Assembly: GCA_945875845.1 (NCBI GenBank) | Contig: CAMCMB010000010.1 | Span: 1 to 64,000, forward strand | Direction of reading: 5' to 3' | Source of the DNA: Pirellula staleyi DSM 6068 | Lineage (GTDB): Bacteria; Planctomycetota; Planctomycetia; Pirellulales; Pirellulaceae | DNA: 64,000 bases | Shown: positions 8,497 to 17,758 of the stretch, piece after piece | Layout: each line of letters starts with the position of its first letter | Position numbering within the stretch: the first letter of the stretch is position 1 | The notes under the pieces: model-generated | Database searches by the model: none | Told to the model about the DNA's origin: nothing | What the model saw: only the letters and a program-made list of their open reading frames with translations | Made by a program: the position numbers and the translations under genes

Positions 8497-8751
8497 ATGA
8501 GCAACCAACGAAAACTGAAAATCGGTTCCCCGGCAACAGGCCATAACTTCTATCCCAGAAACGACTTGCGTCGACGCATTTTGCGAGCGTTAAGTCGCGA
8601 CCACGTCGCGTTTCTGGGGCCGCGACGGACAGGGAAGACGTCAATCTTACTCGATATCGCGGCAAATCCACCGGAGGGGATCTTAGCGATCAATCTGGAT
8701 TTGCAGGAAAGCAAAAAGGGGACGCAGCTCGATTCCCGCAACTCGCGCTGA
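8497..8751 (+). pseudogene. Truncated P-loop ATPase (COG1672-type)
   Basis: From ATG 8497 the product begins MSNQRKLKIGSPATGHNFYP, then has FLGPRRTGKTSILLDIA, a Walker A motif of AAA/NACHT-like 'ATP-binding protein' genes. It reads on through GILAINLDLQE and ends abruptly after about 84 residues. Full-length members have 350-450 residues with Walker B, sensor and wHTH parts, all missing here. The promoter and operator region is intact. A group II intron relic lies about 150 nt downstream in the opposite orientation, so rearrangement by mobile DNA probably removed the rest. An alternative is a tiny expressed P-loop protein. Confidence 0.6.
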
Positions 8752-8904
8752 ACAGGCGGCGACATGGATGCATCCAACGAATGGGTAAGGACGGTCGGCC
8801 CCGCATGTCCGCGTCCATTGCGTAAGTTGCCCGCTACAAGACGTACTCTCGGCCGCTGGTCTGTAGGTAAGGTAAGCGAAAAGTGATTCCAAGGGATGAT
8901 TGCA

Positions 8905-8995
8905 AGGGACACGAAGATCGCGGTAGGGATGGCTATTGCTGGCCGTCCCCCGCACAGATCCGTACGTGAAGAATTACCTCATACGGCTCTTACCT
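8905..8995 (-). mobile_element. 3' end of a group II intron (domains V and VI) relic
   Basis: On the minus strand, 8989 down to 8957 reads GAGCCGTATGAGG-TAAT-TCTTCACGTACGGATC. It folds as a domain V hairpin with the AGC catalytic triad at its base, a GTAA tetraloop and the two-nucleotide bulge region. Domain VI-like sequence follows (GTGCGGGGGACGGCC..GGCTATCC, minus sense), then CCTACCGCGATC, typical of intron 3' ends. No reverse transcriptase/maturase frame is found on the 5' side (9000-9119), so only the end of the element remains. Confidence 0.65.
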
Positions 8996-9119
8996 TGGAT
9001 GATGACGTTTCGAGAATCGCACGTTGGGACAAGGATGTAGGATTGTCGGAGTCGGTAGTCAACGCTTGCTGAGCTTGGTCATACGTTCCCGGAGCGCTAG
9101 CTATTTCAGTTTGGAGCGG

Positions 9120-10241
9120 TTAATCCATTCGTCGATTGACAAACCCGTGAAAATGAACGTCGTTGTCCAGGCATTCGATTTGAACATTGCTTAGCTGTGC
9201 AGCTTGCTCCATGAGTGCCTTTCCGACTCCGTCGACAGGTCGCATCGCATTGTGGCCACCGACAATCTTGGGGGCGATAAAGCAATGGACTTCATCGATC
9301 CATTCTCCATCGAAGGCACTTCCGAGCAGCGTGCTGCCCCCTTCCAGCAACACGTTCGTAAAGCGGCGATTCCCGAGCTCTTTCAACACAAAGCCGAGCG
9401 ATTGATTCTCCGCTTCCTCCGGTACGACCAGTATCTCGCAACCTGCATCCTTGAGCTTGTTCACGTTGTCCAGCGGAGCGAATGGACTAACGGCTATCAG
9501 AACAGGCCCACTCCCCGCGCTTTGAACAAGCTTTGAGACGGGCGAAAGCCGGCACAATCGATCCAACACAATACGTGTGGCGATTCTTGACGGCGCTTCG
9601 CTTGGTTCAAGCCTTGTTGTCAAGAGTGGGTCATCCGCCAATGCGGTTCCGATTCCGACAAGAACGGCATCCACCCGAGACCGGATTCGATGAACGACGC
9701 GTCTCGACATTTCATTGCTAATCCACTTTGAGTCGCCGTCTCGTGTCGCCAAGGCTCCATCAAGTGACATGGCCCACTTGGCAATCACCCAGGGCGTCTT
9801 TTCCGAAAGCAGTTTCAAATAGGGTGCGTTCAAGTGCTTGGCTTGCGTCTCCAAGACTCCCACGTCGACGTCGATGGAATTCTCGCGCAGCAACGCGATT
9901 CCGCGTCCTGAAACGGCTGGGAAAGGATCCGACATTGCAATCACAACTCGCTTGGGTTGATAACGCACGAGCAGATCCACGCAAGGTGGGGTTTTGCCGA
10001 AATGACTGCATGGTTCCAGTGTGACGTAAACGGTCGACTGGCGGAGTCGATTCGGGTCGCATCTTGAAATCGCGATCACTTCTGCGTGCGGGCCACCAAA
10101 GACGTTGTGGTACCCCGACGCAATAAGTTCATTATCCTCAACGATTACGCAACCGACCATCGGATTAGGCTCGACGTGGCCTCTGCCTCGGCTGGCAAGC
10201 TCAAGAGCGAGGCCCATCCAGTAGCTGTCGCGTTTTTCCAT
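9120..10241 (-). CDS. ribD: Bifunctional riboflavin biosynthesis deaminase/reductase RibD
   Basis: The product is 373 residues. The N-terminal half is a CDA-fold deaminase with zinc motif GGPHAEVIAI and LEPCSHFGKTPPCVD. It removes the amino group from the diamino-hydroxyphosphoribosylaminopyrimidine intermediate. The C-terminal half, from about residue 150 (TPWVIAKWAMSLDGALATRD), is the NADPH-dependent reductase with the VLLEGGSTLLGSAF motif. Together these are the second and third steps from GTP to riboflavin. Length and domain order are standard. No other rib genes are in the window, so the pathway is dispersed, as is common in planctomycetes. Confidence 0.95.
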   Translation of the reverse strand: MEKRDSYWMGLALELASRGRGHVEPNPMVGCVIVEDNELIASGYHNVFGGPHAEVIAISRCDPNRLRQSTVYVTLEPCSHFGKTPPCVDLLVRYQPKRVVIAMSDPFPAVSGRGIALLRENSIDVDVGVLETQAKHLNAPYLKLLSEKTPWVIAKWAMSLDGALATRDGDSKWISNEMSRRVVHRIRSRVDAVLVGIGTALADDPLLTTRLEPSEAPSRIATRIVLDRLCRLSPVSKLVQSAGSGPVLIAVSPFAPLDNVNKLKDAGCEILVVPEEAENQSLGFVLKELGNRRFTNVLLEGGSTLLGSAFDGEWIDEVHCFIAPKIVGGHNAMRPVDGVGKALMEQAAQLSNVQIECLDNDVHFHGFVNRRMD

Positions 10242-10363
10242 TCAACAGTCCTTCATTCAATCGCATGTGGACTAAGTTGCACGACGCTCCGCCGTCGTGA
10301 TTTATGCGACGCGGAGCGACTTACAACGAAGAGCGGACGCAAAAACTAAGACTTGACGACGCG

Positions 10364-12487
10364 TTAGTCTTGCCCAGGAATCCATAGTTTGCTGCCACCG
10401 CCGGATCCGCCTCCGGGGCCTTGTTGAGATTCGGCAGATTGTCCCGGGGTCCAAAGTCCTGATGAGGCGGCTTGGCTGGATGCCACTTCGCCACCTCGTG
10501 CACGCATGGCCTGTTGTTGACGCATCATGGCCATTTGCATGAATTGCAACAGGACCGGGTCGTTGGGGTTTTCACGCAACGATTGTTCCAGAAACTGGCG
10601 GGACTCCGCGCTTCGGCCCAACATATTCAATACTTCGACACGTTCCAGCACTGCATTACCAATCGGCACTTGCAGTTGCTTGCCGAGCTCGACGATGCGT
10701 TTGAGCAACTTCTCGGCGTCCTCCGGATCGGTGACGGTTCGGGTCCTCAAATTGAGCTGGGTATATTCCGCCGAAACCTTCAATTCCTCCGGCCACTGCA
10801 TTTGCTCACTGCGTAGTGCCAAACTCTCAAAGATTGAGGTGACGCCTCGCGAAAGGGCAGATTGCATCAACTGGATAAGACTGTTTGGATCGATATCGCT
10901 CAGATCGGTCCAAAAATAGCTTGCTCCGCCAACGAAATCTAATACATCTTGAGTGGAGGACAGTTTCGGAACTTGCAAATTCAGTTGCTGATGCACTTGC
11001 TTGAACTGATCGTCGGTTAGGTTCGAGGTGGCTGAACCTTGCCAATGCAACAGCAGTGCTGCGAGCTTGATCTTCAAGGAAGCATCGCCGGCTGCTTCGC
11101 GAGGTGTTTTGCCCGACAGGCATTCTTGCGGGTAGTCAAGAAATCCGTCGAGCACCAATTGTCGCGTTGCATCGTTGAGAGCCAACCGGCGTTCCGGCGC
11201 GACTTGCTTACGAAGCATGACCGATGCGGTAACTTGTGACAAATACGAGGATGGGAGCTTCTCCAACAAGACACGATTGAGCGAACCGATATCGAGTTCC
11301 TTCTTGATCCTTTCCAAAATCATGCGCCGAGAGCCGATAGGTGGTTCAAGGGAAATCAATCGAGCCGGCTTATCGGTTTGCTTACCATAATATGCAAGCC
11401 AACTACCGCTTCTCGAAGCCTCTAGCTCGGCAAACTGCTCTTGCAAGACGGGTTCGACACAAACGAAAGCTAGTTTCGGTGGCACTTCTTCGTCGAGCAA
11501 CGCTTCCAGCATGGCTTTCAGCTGATCGACTGCGATCGGGATGAGATTTTTGTTCGCGGCCAGTCGTTGTTCGAATTCACTATCTTCGATGGTGTACTGG
11601 CAAAGCTCTTCGGAAACGGCAACGCCAGATACTTTGGGAGCAAGTTCGTAAGCCAACGCTTGGTAGTAAATGCGTTGGGGTTCGGGCAGCGATACCACGG
11701 CCGCTATTTTGCCAGCGGTTGAACCCGCCGACTCAACATCGGTCAACATCAACTGGCAATAGAGCAGCGATTGCAAGATAGGAGCTTGAAGTCCGAACTC
11801 GCGCTGCATCGATTCTAGCTTTGTTTTTGCCGAAGTGATTCGATACGCGGAAACGAGAGCGTTCGCTTCTGCCAAACGCTCTGCATAGGGAGCATCATCG
11901 CAATCAATTGGCGACGGCAACGACTCGCGTGACAATGTGTTTGCATTCGTTTGCGAAGTCAACGAATCGTAGGCACCGGAAGCGACTTTCACCATTTCGC
12001 CCCCCATGTCCAGCAGCATTTCGCAATGAAGGATTGCGGGCAAAATCATGCCGCGTTGCCCCATCGCTTCCATCAGGTTTAGTGCTACCGTTGCTGTCAT
12101 CGGCGGCAACGCTTCGGTTGCATCGGCGATCGCTTGAAGCATCAGGGTTGCAGCCTCCTCGGTATTGCCGCGAACTACCGCTACCAAGGAGCGATAGAGC
12201 TTGGCTAGTGGATTGTCAGGTTGAAGCCGAATAAATTTTGCGGTAGTCTCCTCCAAGGCTTCCAACTCATTGAGTTGCAGGAGCAATTCGGATTTCATGG
12301 CCAGCAGCCAAGGTTCCGACGGGAGCGTTTTGAGATTTGCGTTAATGCGATCCAGAGCGGCGACATTCTGTTCGCCAACGATCATGCGGTGGATAATTTG
12401 CATTTCTTGGAAATGTTCATTGCACTTGCAGAATTTAATTTTCTTGCCGTTGCCGCATGGGCAGAAACTGTATTGGTCCAGACTCAT
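10364..12487 (-). CDS. SEC-C motif and TPR-repeat protein
   Basis: The product is 707 residues from ATG 12487 (a TTG two codons earlier is open). It begins with a SEC-C zinc knuckle, YSFCPCGNGKKIKFCKC, like the C-terminal tail of SecA. Alpha-helical tetratricopeptide-like repeats follow over most of its length (for example LNELEALEETTAKFIRLQPDN near residues 75-95 and ESRQFLEQSLRENPNDPVLL near 640). The last 30 residues are a Gly/Ser/Gln linker carrying LWTPGQ and, at the very end, KLWIPGQD. The paired LWxPGQ peptides look like a docking tag. It has no signal peptide and is probably cytoplasmic. Its function is unknown. SEC-C suggests a link to metal binding or to ribosomes or protein targeting. 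Confidence 0.8.
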   Translation of the reverse strand: MSLDQYSFCPCGNGKKIKFCKCNEHFQEMQIIHRMIVGEQNVAALDRINANLKTLPSEPWLLAMKSELLLQLNELEALEETTAKFIRLQPDNPLAKLYRSLVAVVRGNTEEAATLMLQAIADATEALPPMTATVALNLMEAMGQRGMILPAILHCEMLLDMGGEMVKVASGAYDSLTSQTNANTLSRESLPSPIDCDDAPYAERLAEANALVSAYRITSAKTKLESMQREFGLQAPILQSLLYCQLMLTDVESAGSTAGKIAAVVSLPEPQRIYYQALAYELAPKVSGVAVSEELCQYTIEDSEFEQRLAANKNLIPIAVDQLKAMLEALLDEEVPPKLAFVCVEPVLQEQFAELEASRSGSWLAYYGKQTDKPARLISLEPPIGSRRMILERIKKELDIGSLNRVLLEKLPSSYLSQVTASVMLRKQVAPERRLALNDATRQLVLDGFLDYPQECLSGKTPREAAGDASLKIKLAALLLHWQGSATSNLTDDQFKQVHQQLNLQVPKLSSTQDVLDFVGGASYFWTDLSDIDPNSLIQLMQSALSRGVTSIFESLALRSEQMQWPEELKVSAEYTQLNLRTRTVTDPEDAEKLLKRIVELGKQLQVPIGNAVLERVEVLNMLGRSAESRQFLEQSLRENPNDPVLLQFMQMAMMRQQQAMRARGGEVASSQAASSGLWTPGQSAESQQGPGGGSGGGSKLWIPGQD

Positions 12488-12674
12488 TAGCAAACCGATT
12501 CAAATTGTTCGTAAGGTACAAAAAACGCTGGTTGGCTCACTTGGCCAACGGGCTTTGTGATTAGGCATCCTGTTAGACGCTGTGGCGACAACCCATACAT
12601 CGCGGTGGTAAGTTTAGCAATGTTTTCGCAAACTGCACATCGGTTGGATCGGGCTTCACTGAACGATTTGACGA

Positions 12675-13361
12675 TTAACCAAGCAATGGGAGTGCAATCG
12701 CCGAAATTGCTTGCATTTTTGAACGCTCTTTGACCCCAGGTGCTGATTCGATCCCAGAAGCGATGTCAATTCCGTCGGGTTGTGCCGCCTGAATCGCTTG
12801 CGAAACATTCTCGGACTTTAGTCCACCCGCGAGCAAGAGCGGCACTCCTCGAAACGCGATAGGCCTCGGGACAAGCAAATCCCAACGGGCCGTTCGCCCG
12901 GTTCCCCCTCGCTGGACCGGATCGTAACTATCTACCAATAGACCGAGCAACCGCGGATGGCGTGCGGTTGTCCAACGTTCGACATTCATCTGGTCTTCGT
13001 CGAGACCACGCCACGCAACTGCCTTGATAAAGGAAATGGATTGCAAGGCAGGGTAACTAGCCGCCTCGTCCATCCAGCCAGGATTTTCATCACCGTGCAA
13101 CTGGACACAATCAAGAGGACACTCGGCAACGATTTTTGCGACTTCCCCAGGAGAGGCGTTCACAAAAACCCCAACCATCATGGCTCGCTGAGCGACCATC
13201 GATCTCCATTGACGAGCAACCGTTGGATGAACATAGCGTGGACTGGCTGGATAAAAATTGAATCCAATTGCGTCTGCACGACAATCGACGGCCGCCATCA
13301 CGTCGTCAGCCCGGGTCAAGCCACAGAACTTGAGTTTGGGGAGACGAATGTGAGCGACCAT
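12675..13361 (-). CDS. trpF: Phosphoribosylanthranilate isomerase
   Basis: The product is 228 residues from ATG 13361. It catalyses the third step of tryptophan synthesis, the Amadori rearrangement of phosphoribosylanthranilate to CdRP, on a TIM barrel. LKFCGLTRADDV holds the catalytic Cys. DAIGFNFYPASPRYV, VGVFVNAS and CVQLHGDE are the standard TrpF motifs. The phosphate site is near PLLLAGGLKSENV and DGIDIASGIE, where the Asp of GIDxSSGVE is kept. It is a lone trp gene in the window. A small membrane-peptide ORF lies about 90 nt upstream on the same strand. Confidence 0.93.
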   Translation of the reverse strand: MVAHIRLPKLKFCGLTRADDVMAAVDCRADAIGFNFYPASPRYVHPTVARQWRSMVAQRAMMVGVFVNASPGEVAKIVAECPLDCVQLHGDENPGWMDEAASYPALQSISFIKAVAWRGLDEDQMNVERWTTARHPRLLGLLVDSYDPVQRGGTGRTARWDLLVPRPIAFRGVPLLLAGGLKSENVSQAIQAAQPDGIDIASGIESAPGVKERSKMQAISAIALPLLG

Positions 13362-13449
13362 CAAGTTGTCCGCAATCCAGCAGGAGTCAGTTAAGCCGTA
13401 ACGGAGGCAAGCAAGTTGATTGTTCCTCGTTACGATCGTTAATTAGACA

Positions 13450-13542
13450 CTAAAAATAATCCGCCGTGATGATATGGCCGACAATTAGCCATACTCCGAC
13501 AAACAAGCATCCAATCATAGTATTCATAAACTCGACAGTCAT
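13450..13542 (-). CDS. Putative 30-residue single-span membrane peptide
   Basis: ATG 13542 to TAG 13450 encodes 30 residues: a short start MTVEFMNTM, then a membrane span IGCLFVGVWLIVGHII, then TADYF. A good ribosome-binding site (GAGAGG) lies 9-10 nt upstream of the ATG. It is the only strong SD-plus-ATG combination in the gap between glnII and trpF. Small peptides of this shape act as subunits of membrane complexes (CydX, KdpF, CcoQ types), but no specific family is recognised. Its stop is about 90 nt before trpF. The support is the SD site and composition only. Confidence 0.4.
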   Translation of the reverse strand: MTVEFMNTMIGCLFVGVWLIVGHIITADYF

Positions 13543-13785
13543 CGTTCGCGACCTCTCGAAAAAGGGAGAAACCGCCATCCATAGTGTTCGTCTAGACCAC
13601 CTCTAGCCGTTCGCCTTCATGCGAGCGAGTCTTATCGACTCAACTTCAATCAAAGTTGAAAAGATTTTCGAATGCCCATTCTTTTTACCTAGCCAGTAGA
13701 ACTCAACCATGCTCATTGGGCTGGTTATTCGGCAGTGGCATGGGCGTCTCGCCATGGATACACGAACCGCTTCGTGCCGCGCGAT
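13543..13785. other. Intergenic stretch before the repeat pair
   Basis: No gene is seen. It should contain the promoter for the 30-residue peptide on the minus strand. The remainder up to 14220 is made of two repeat copies. Confidence 0.4.
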
Positions 13786-13965
13786 GGTAATCCGACGCGT
13801 GACGGGCTGTTGATTTAATGGTACGACGGACTTCCTAGTCCGTCGAATTCACCAACGGTCGAATTCACCAACGGTCGAATTCCCCATTGACGGACTTGGA
13901 AGTCCGTCATACCGCCCTTGGAAGTCCGTCATACCGCCCTTAACCAATAACGACTTCATCAAAGC
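13786..13965 (+). repeat. Dispersed palindromic repeat, copy 1
   Basis: The left arm GGTAATCCGACGCG, GGGCTGTTGATTTAATGG and the core palindromes around GACGGACTTCCTAGTCCGTC and GACGGACTTGGAAGTCCGTC are present, ending in ACCAATAACGACTTCATC. The right arm (TAAATCAACAAG) is eroded. Internal tandem duplications of GAATTCACCAACGGTC and of the CTTGGAAGTCCGTCATACCGCC unit make it longer than other copies. Confidence 0.8.
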
Positions 13966-14010
13966 AGCCCGCTGGTTAGCGAGGGATTGCAGGCAACACC
14001 TCGCTTACCG

Positions 14011-14180
14011 GTTTGTTGATTTAATGGTACGACGGACTTCCTAGTCCGTCGAATTCACCAACGGTCGAATTCCCCATTGACGGACTTGGAAGTCCGTCAT
14101 ACCGGACTTGGAAGTCCGTCATACCGCCCTTAACCAATAACGACTTCATTAAATCAACAAGCCGTTACGGGTCGGGTTAC
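14011..14180 (+). repeat. Dispersed palindromic repeat, copy 2
   Basis: This is a near-identical copy of the same element in tandem with copy 1, 50 nt downstream. It has complete inner inverted repeats TTGTTGATTTAATGG and CATTAAATCAACAAG, and an outer right arm CCGTTACGGGTCGGGTTAC. It lies 40 nt beyond the glnII stop codon, in terminator position. Confidence 0.85.
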
Positions 14181-14220
14181 TAAATTTCCGTCAAAACGTG
14201 GTTTTCCAAAAAATCACAGA

Positions 14221-15234
14221 CTAGGTCACGGAATTAATCGTCTTCAATAAGCGCGAGATGATCTTGTATGGATCGGCTTGCGAGTTTGGTCGACGATCTT
14301 CCATGTAACCCTTGTAGCCATTGTTCATGAAGCTGTGAGGGATACGAATCGATGCACCGCGATCCGCTACTCCGTAGCTGAACTTGTCGATCGATTGCGT
14401 TTCGTGCAAGCCTGTCAATCGCAGATGGTTGTCAGGTCCGTACGCCGCGATGTGCTCATCTCGATACTTGTCGAAAGCGGCCATGAGTTTGTCAAAGTAC
14501 TCCTTGCCACCTTGGTCGCGAAGTCTGTCGGTTGAGAAGTTGGTATGCATACCGGAACCGTTCCAATCCCCCTTGATCGGCTTGCAGTAAAGCTCGATAT
14601 CGAGGCCGTACTTTTCCGCCACTCGCATCAACAAGTAGCGTGACATCCACAGGTCGTCGCAAACCTTCTTGGATCCCTTGCCAAAAATTTGGAATTCCCA
14701 CTGGCCTTTTGCGACTTCGGCATTGATACCTTCGATCGTGATGCCAGCATCGAGAGTAATGTCGATGTGCTCCTCAACCACTTGTCGAGCGATGTCGCCA
14801 ACATTCTTATAGCCGACTGCGGTGTAATAAGGTCCTTGCGGTGCGGGATAACCACCTTCCGGGAAACCGAGCGGGCGGCCATCTTCGTAAAAGAAATACT
14901 CTTGCTCGAATCCGATCCAAAGGTCCGCCGATTCGTCAACCGTGTTGCGAAAATTGGATGGGTGCGGTTCGCCGTTTGGCAACATGACTTCACACATCAC
15001 CAAAAAGCCGTTAATTCGTGTGCTGTCTGGGTAGAGCGCCACCGGCTTAAGGACACAATCGGAACTTTTTCCTTCGGCCTGTTGGGTAGAACTACCGTCG
15101 AAACCCCACAACGCAAGATCCGCAACGGACTTGGGTTCTGTGTCCACAATTTTGGTTTTGCTTCGCAGGTTTGGTTCGGGTAAATAACCGTCCAACCAAA
15201 CGTACTCGAGCTTAAATTTCTTGTCTGAAGACAT
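14221..15234 (-). CDS. glnII: Glutamine synthetase, eukaryotic-like type II
   Basis: The product is 337 residues from ATG 15234 (the frame is open further upstream without a good start). It makes glutamine from glutamate, ammonia and ATP. GSII hallmarks are LEYVWLDGYLPEPNLRSKT, WGFDGSSTQQAEGKSSD, GFEQEYFFYEDGRPLGFP and GPYYTAVG near the N-terminus; then EGINAEVAKGQWEFQI and GDWNGSGMHTNFST; then RGASIRIPHS with DRRPNSQADPY at the C-terminus. It lacks the adenylylation loop of the 470-residue bacterial GSI. Bacterial GSII is found in Rhizobiales, Streptomyces and some planctomycetes. It is divergent from cstA, with a 385-nt gap that must hold both promoters. Confidence 0.95.
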   Translation of the reverse strand: MSSDKKFKLEYVWLDGYLPEPNLRSKTKIVDTEPKSVADLALWGFDGSSTQQAEGKSSDCVLKPVALYPDSTRINGFLVMCEVMLPNGEPHPSNFRNTVDESADLWIGFEQEYFFYEDGRPLGFPEGGYPAPQGPYYTAVGYKNVGDIARQVVEEHIDITLDAGITIEGINAEVAKGQWEFQIFGKGSKKVCDDLWMSRYLLMRVAEKYGLDIELYCKPIKGDWNGSGMHTNFSTDRLRDQGGKEYFDKLMAAFDKYRDEHIAAYGPDNHLRLTGLHETQSIDKFSYGVADRGASIRIPHSFMNNGYKGYMEDRRPNSQADPYKIISRLLKTINSVT

Positions 15235-15619
15235 TCCGGTTCTTCTCTCGCATACAAAGGAACATTTCAATATATTTCGGTTTGCCTTCCCCGTATTACT
15301 ACGCAGGAATCGACGTACGCATTCACGCTTGCATGCCGTCTTCCAGTCAACATCCGTCAACTCAGTTGCATTTCGTCTACCCAAACAAAAGGAAACTAAG
15401 TTTACAAACCAAGTTTGATCTAACGACAATCGTCCTCGCTGGCCAAGCCAGACCGCCGATTCCTTCAGCCCAATTCAACTGCGCGAGCCCAAACAAAGGT
15501 CCATTGATGTTAAGCTGGTGTCGCTTAACCGAGACATACATTACCGTTCCGTATCCGCCTCAGCAAGCGTCCCGCAAAGTTTCTTTAATCCCATCCTCTC
15601 ACGATTACATCCGCTTATT
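15235..15619. other. Divergent promoter region glnII / cstA
   Basis: No gene is seen. The open frames on both strands here are extensions of the flanking genes without ribosome-binding sites. No clear sigma-54 or NtrC-type site was recognised. Confidence 0.4.
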
Positions 15620-17713
15620 ATGCATGCGATGCCCCTGCTTTTAGGTGTGTTGGCGATCTTGGCGATCGCCTACCGTTTTTACAGCGCATTTTTGGCAGCC
15701 AGCGTGGCATGCATTGATCCGAGTCGCGAGACGCCCGCCGAGCGACTCAATGATGGTCAAAATTACCATCCGACCAATCGATGGATTCTTTTTGGACATC
15801 ACTTTGCAGCGATCTCCGGTGCCGGCCCTTTGATTGGACCTGTGCTTGCCATTCAGTTTGGTTATATGCCGGGCCTTATTTGGTTGGTGGTTGGCGTGTG
15901 TTTGGCTGGGGCGGTGCAAGATTTTTTGGTTTTGAGTGCGAGTGTAAGGTATGACGGCAAATCGTTGGCCGAGATGGCAAAACATTTGTTGGGGCCACGA
16001 ACTGGGTTCATCGCTTCGATTGCCATTCTATTTATCGTGATTATTGCGTTGTCTGGACTGGGCGTGGTGGTGGTGAAGGCGTTAGGTGGTGAAACGGTTA
16101 AGTTGATAGCATCGTCCAAGATTTCCTACCAAGGTGAACTTCAAAAGACACGAACACCTGCGGGTACTGTGATTCGAGTACCGTCTGGATCGACCATTGA
16201 GTATCCCAATGGTTCTTATCAACGGAGCGAGTCGTATACCATCCAGGTGCCAACCGACTCGGATTGGGATTCGAGCGTGGGAACGATCGTGGTGCCGGAG
16301 AAGTCTTTGGAATTGATCCGGGGGAGCTCATGGGGAACGTTCACCATTTTTTGCACCATACCCATTGCGTTGTTGGTCGGGTGGTACATGTATCGATTCC
16401 GAAAGGGTCGGATTGGAGAAGCCTCGTTTCTTGGGGCGATTGGCGTGCTAGGTGCGACGTTCGCGGGCAACTGGATTCCCGGTTCGATCCTGGAGCCTTA
16501 TTTCCTACTTTCACGTCAAGGAATCATCATCGCTATTTGCGGGTATGGGTTCATTGCGTCCGTATTACCGGTTTGGCTCCTTTTGTGTCCGCGTGACTAC
16601 ATTTCGAGCTTTCTCAAGATCGGAACGATTTTGGTGTTGATGATTGGTGTCGTCGTCGCCAATCCGATGATGCAAGCCCCTCCTGTCAACGAGTATTTCG
16701 CGTCGAAAGGTGGCCCTTACTTCAATGGCGCGATCTTCCCTTTCGTCTTTATTTGCATCATGTGTGGTGCAATCTCGGGCTTTCATGCTTTGGTGTCTTC
16801 CGGAACAACTCCCAAAATGGTTTCGTCCGAAAAAGATTTGCGGATGATCGGGTATGGGGCGATGCTGATGGAGGGGATCGTTGCCATTTGTGCACTGATC
16901 GTGGCTGGAGCCATGCCGGAAGGAGACTATTGGGCAATCAATATCGACCTATCTCGAATGCATGAATACTCGGAAACGCTCACGAAAATGAATGCAAATG
17001 TGGATCACTTGGAAGAGTTGGAGCGACAGGTTGGCGGCGAATCGTTGCGTGGTCGAACGGGTGGAGCGGTGACGCTGGCCGTTGGGATGGCGACCATCAT
17101 GACCGATGCGATGAAAAAAATTTCCAGTACGATCGATATCGATAGCGTGATCAAGTATTGGTTTCATTTCGCTATCATGTTTGAAGCGTTGTTCATTCTG
17201 ACGACGATTGATACGGGGACTCGCATTGCGAGATTCCTGTTGCAAGAAGTACTCGGAAATGTGTTTCCCAAGTTCGCCAAAATGGATTGGTGGCCTGGTG
17301 TGATTCTCAGTACTGCCTTGGTAACACTCGGCTGGGGGTCTCTCATATGGAGCAGTTCGATCGACACGATCTGGCCCATGTTTGGAATCGCCAATCAATT
17401 ACTCGCCGGGATCGCGCTATGCGTTGTAACGACATGGATCTTTCAAAATGGTCGAGGTCGATACGCTTTTGTGACAATCATTCCGCTCGTTTTCATCGTG
17501 ACAACGACATTTACGGCCGCCGCCCAACTCGTATCGTATCGATTCTGGCCCTTGTTTTTACTCGGTCGAGAAAACAACGATAGTCAAAAGATGCTGCAAG
17601 GCGGATTGTGTTGCACTGCAATCGTTTTCTTGATTTTTTGTTTTGTATTCATCTTGGCAAGTTCGATTGCAAAGTCGGCCAGTTTCGCCAAGTTTCGAGT
17701 CCCCAAAACGTAG
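15620..17713 (+). CDS. cstA: CstA-family carbon-starvation / peptide-pyruvate transporter
   Basis: The product is 697 residues from ATG 15620 (MHAMPLLLGVLAILAIAYRF). The frame is open upstream to 15518, but the membrane span starts here. It is an integral membrane protein with many spans. The CstA signature is present: NDGQNYHPTNRWILFGHHFAAISGAGPLIGP (residues about 43-75), then GLIWLVVGVCLAGAVQDF. Family members import pyruvate or peptides under carbon limitation. An insertion of about 85 residues (residues about 165-250, rich in Ser/Thr) sits in an extramembrane loop and is unusual for E. coli-like CstA. A small downstream partner (YbdD) is absent. An ECF sigma factor gene follows after 45 nt. 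Confidence 0.92.
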   Translation: MHAMPLLLGVLAILAIAYRFYSAFLAASVACIDPSRETPAERLNDGQNYHPTNRWILFGHHFAAISGAGPLIGPVLAIQFGYMPGLIWLVVGVCLAGAVQDFLVLSASVRYDGKSLAEMAKHLLGPRTGFIASIAILFIVIIALSGLGVVVVKALGGETVKLIASSKISYQGELQKTRTPAGTVIRVPSGSTIEYPNGSYQRSESYTIQVPTDSDWDSSVGTIVVPEKSLELIRGSSWGTFTIFCTIPIALLVGWYMYRFRKGRIGEASFLGAIGVLGATFAGNWIPGSILEPYFLLSRQGIIIAICGYGFIASVLPVWLLLCPRDYISSFLKIGTILVLMIGVVVANPMMQAPPVNEYFASKGGPYFNGAIFPFVFICIMCGAISGFHALVSSGTTPKMVSSEKDLRMIGYGAMLMEGIVAICALIVAGAMPEGDYWAINIDLSRMHEYSETLTKMNANVDHLEELERQVGGESLRGRTGGAVTLAVGMATIMTDAMKKISSTIDIDSVIKYWFHFAIMFEALFILTTIDTGTRIARFLLQEVLGNVFPKFAKMDWWPGVILSTALVTLGWGSLIWSSSIDTIWPMFGIANQLLAGIALCVVTTWIFQNGRGRYAFVTIIPLVFIVTTTFTAAAQLVSYRFWPLFLLGRENNDSQKMLQGGLCCTAIVFLIFCFVFILASSIAKSASFAKFRVPKT

Positions 17714-17758
17714 AATCCGTGGCGTCGATGGTTAACGGGCATTAAAATAATCTGCTGG

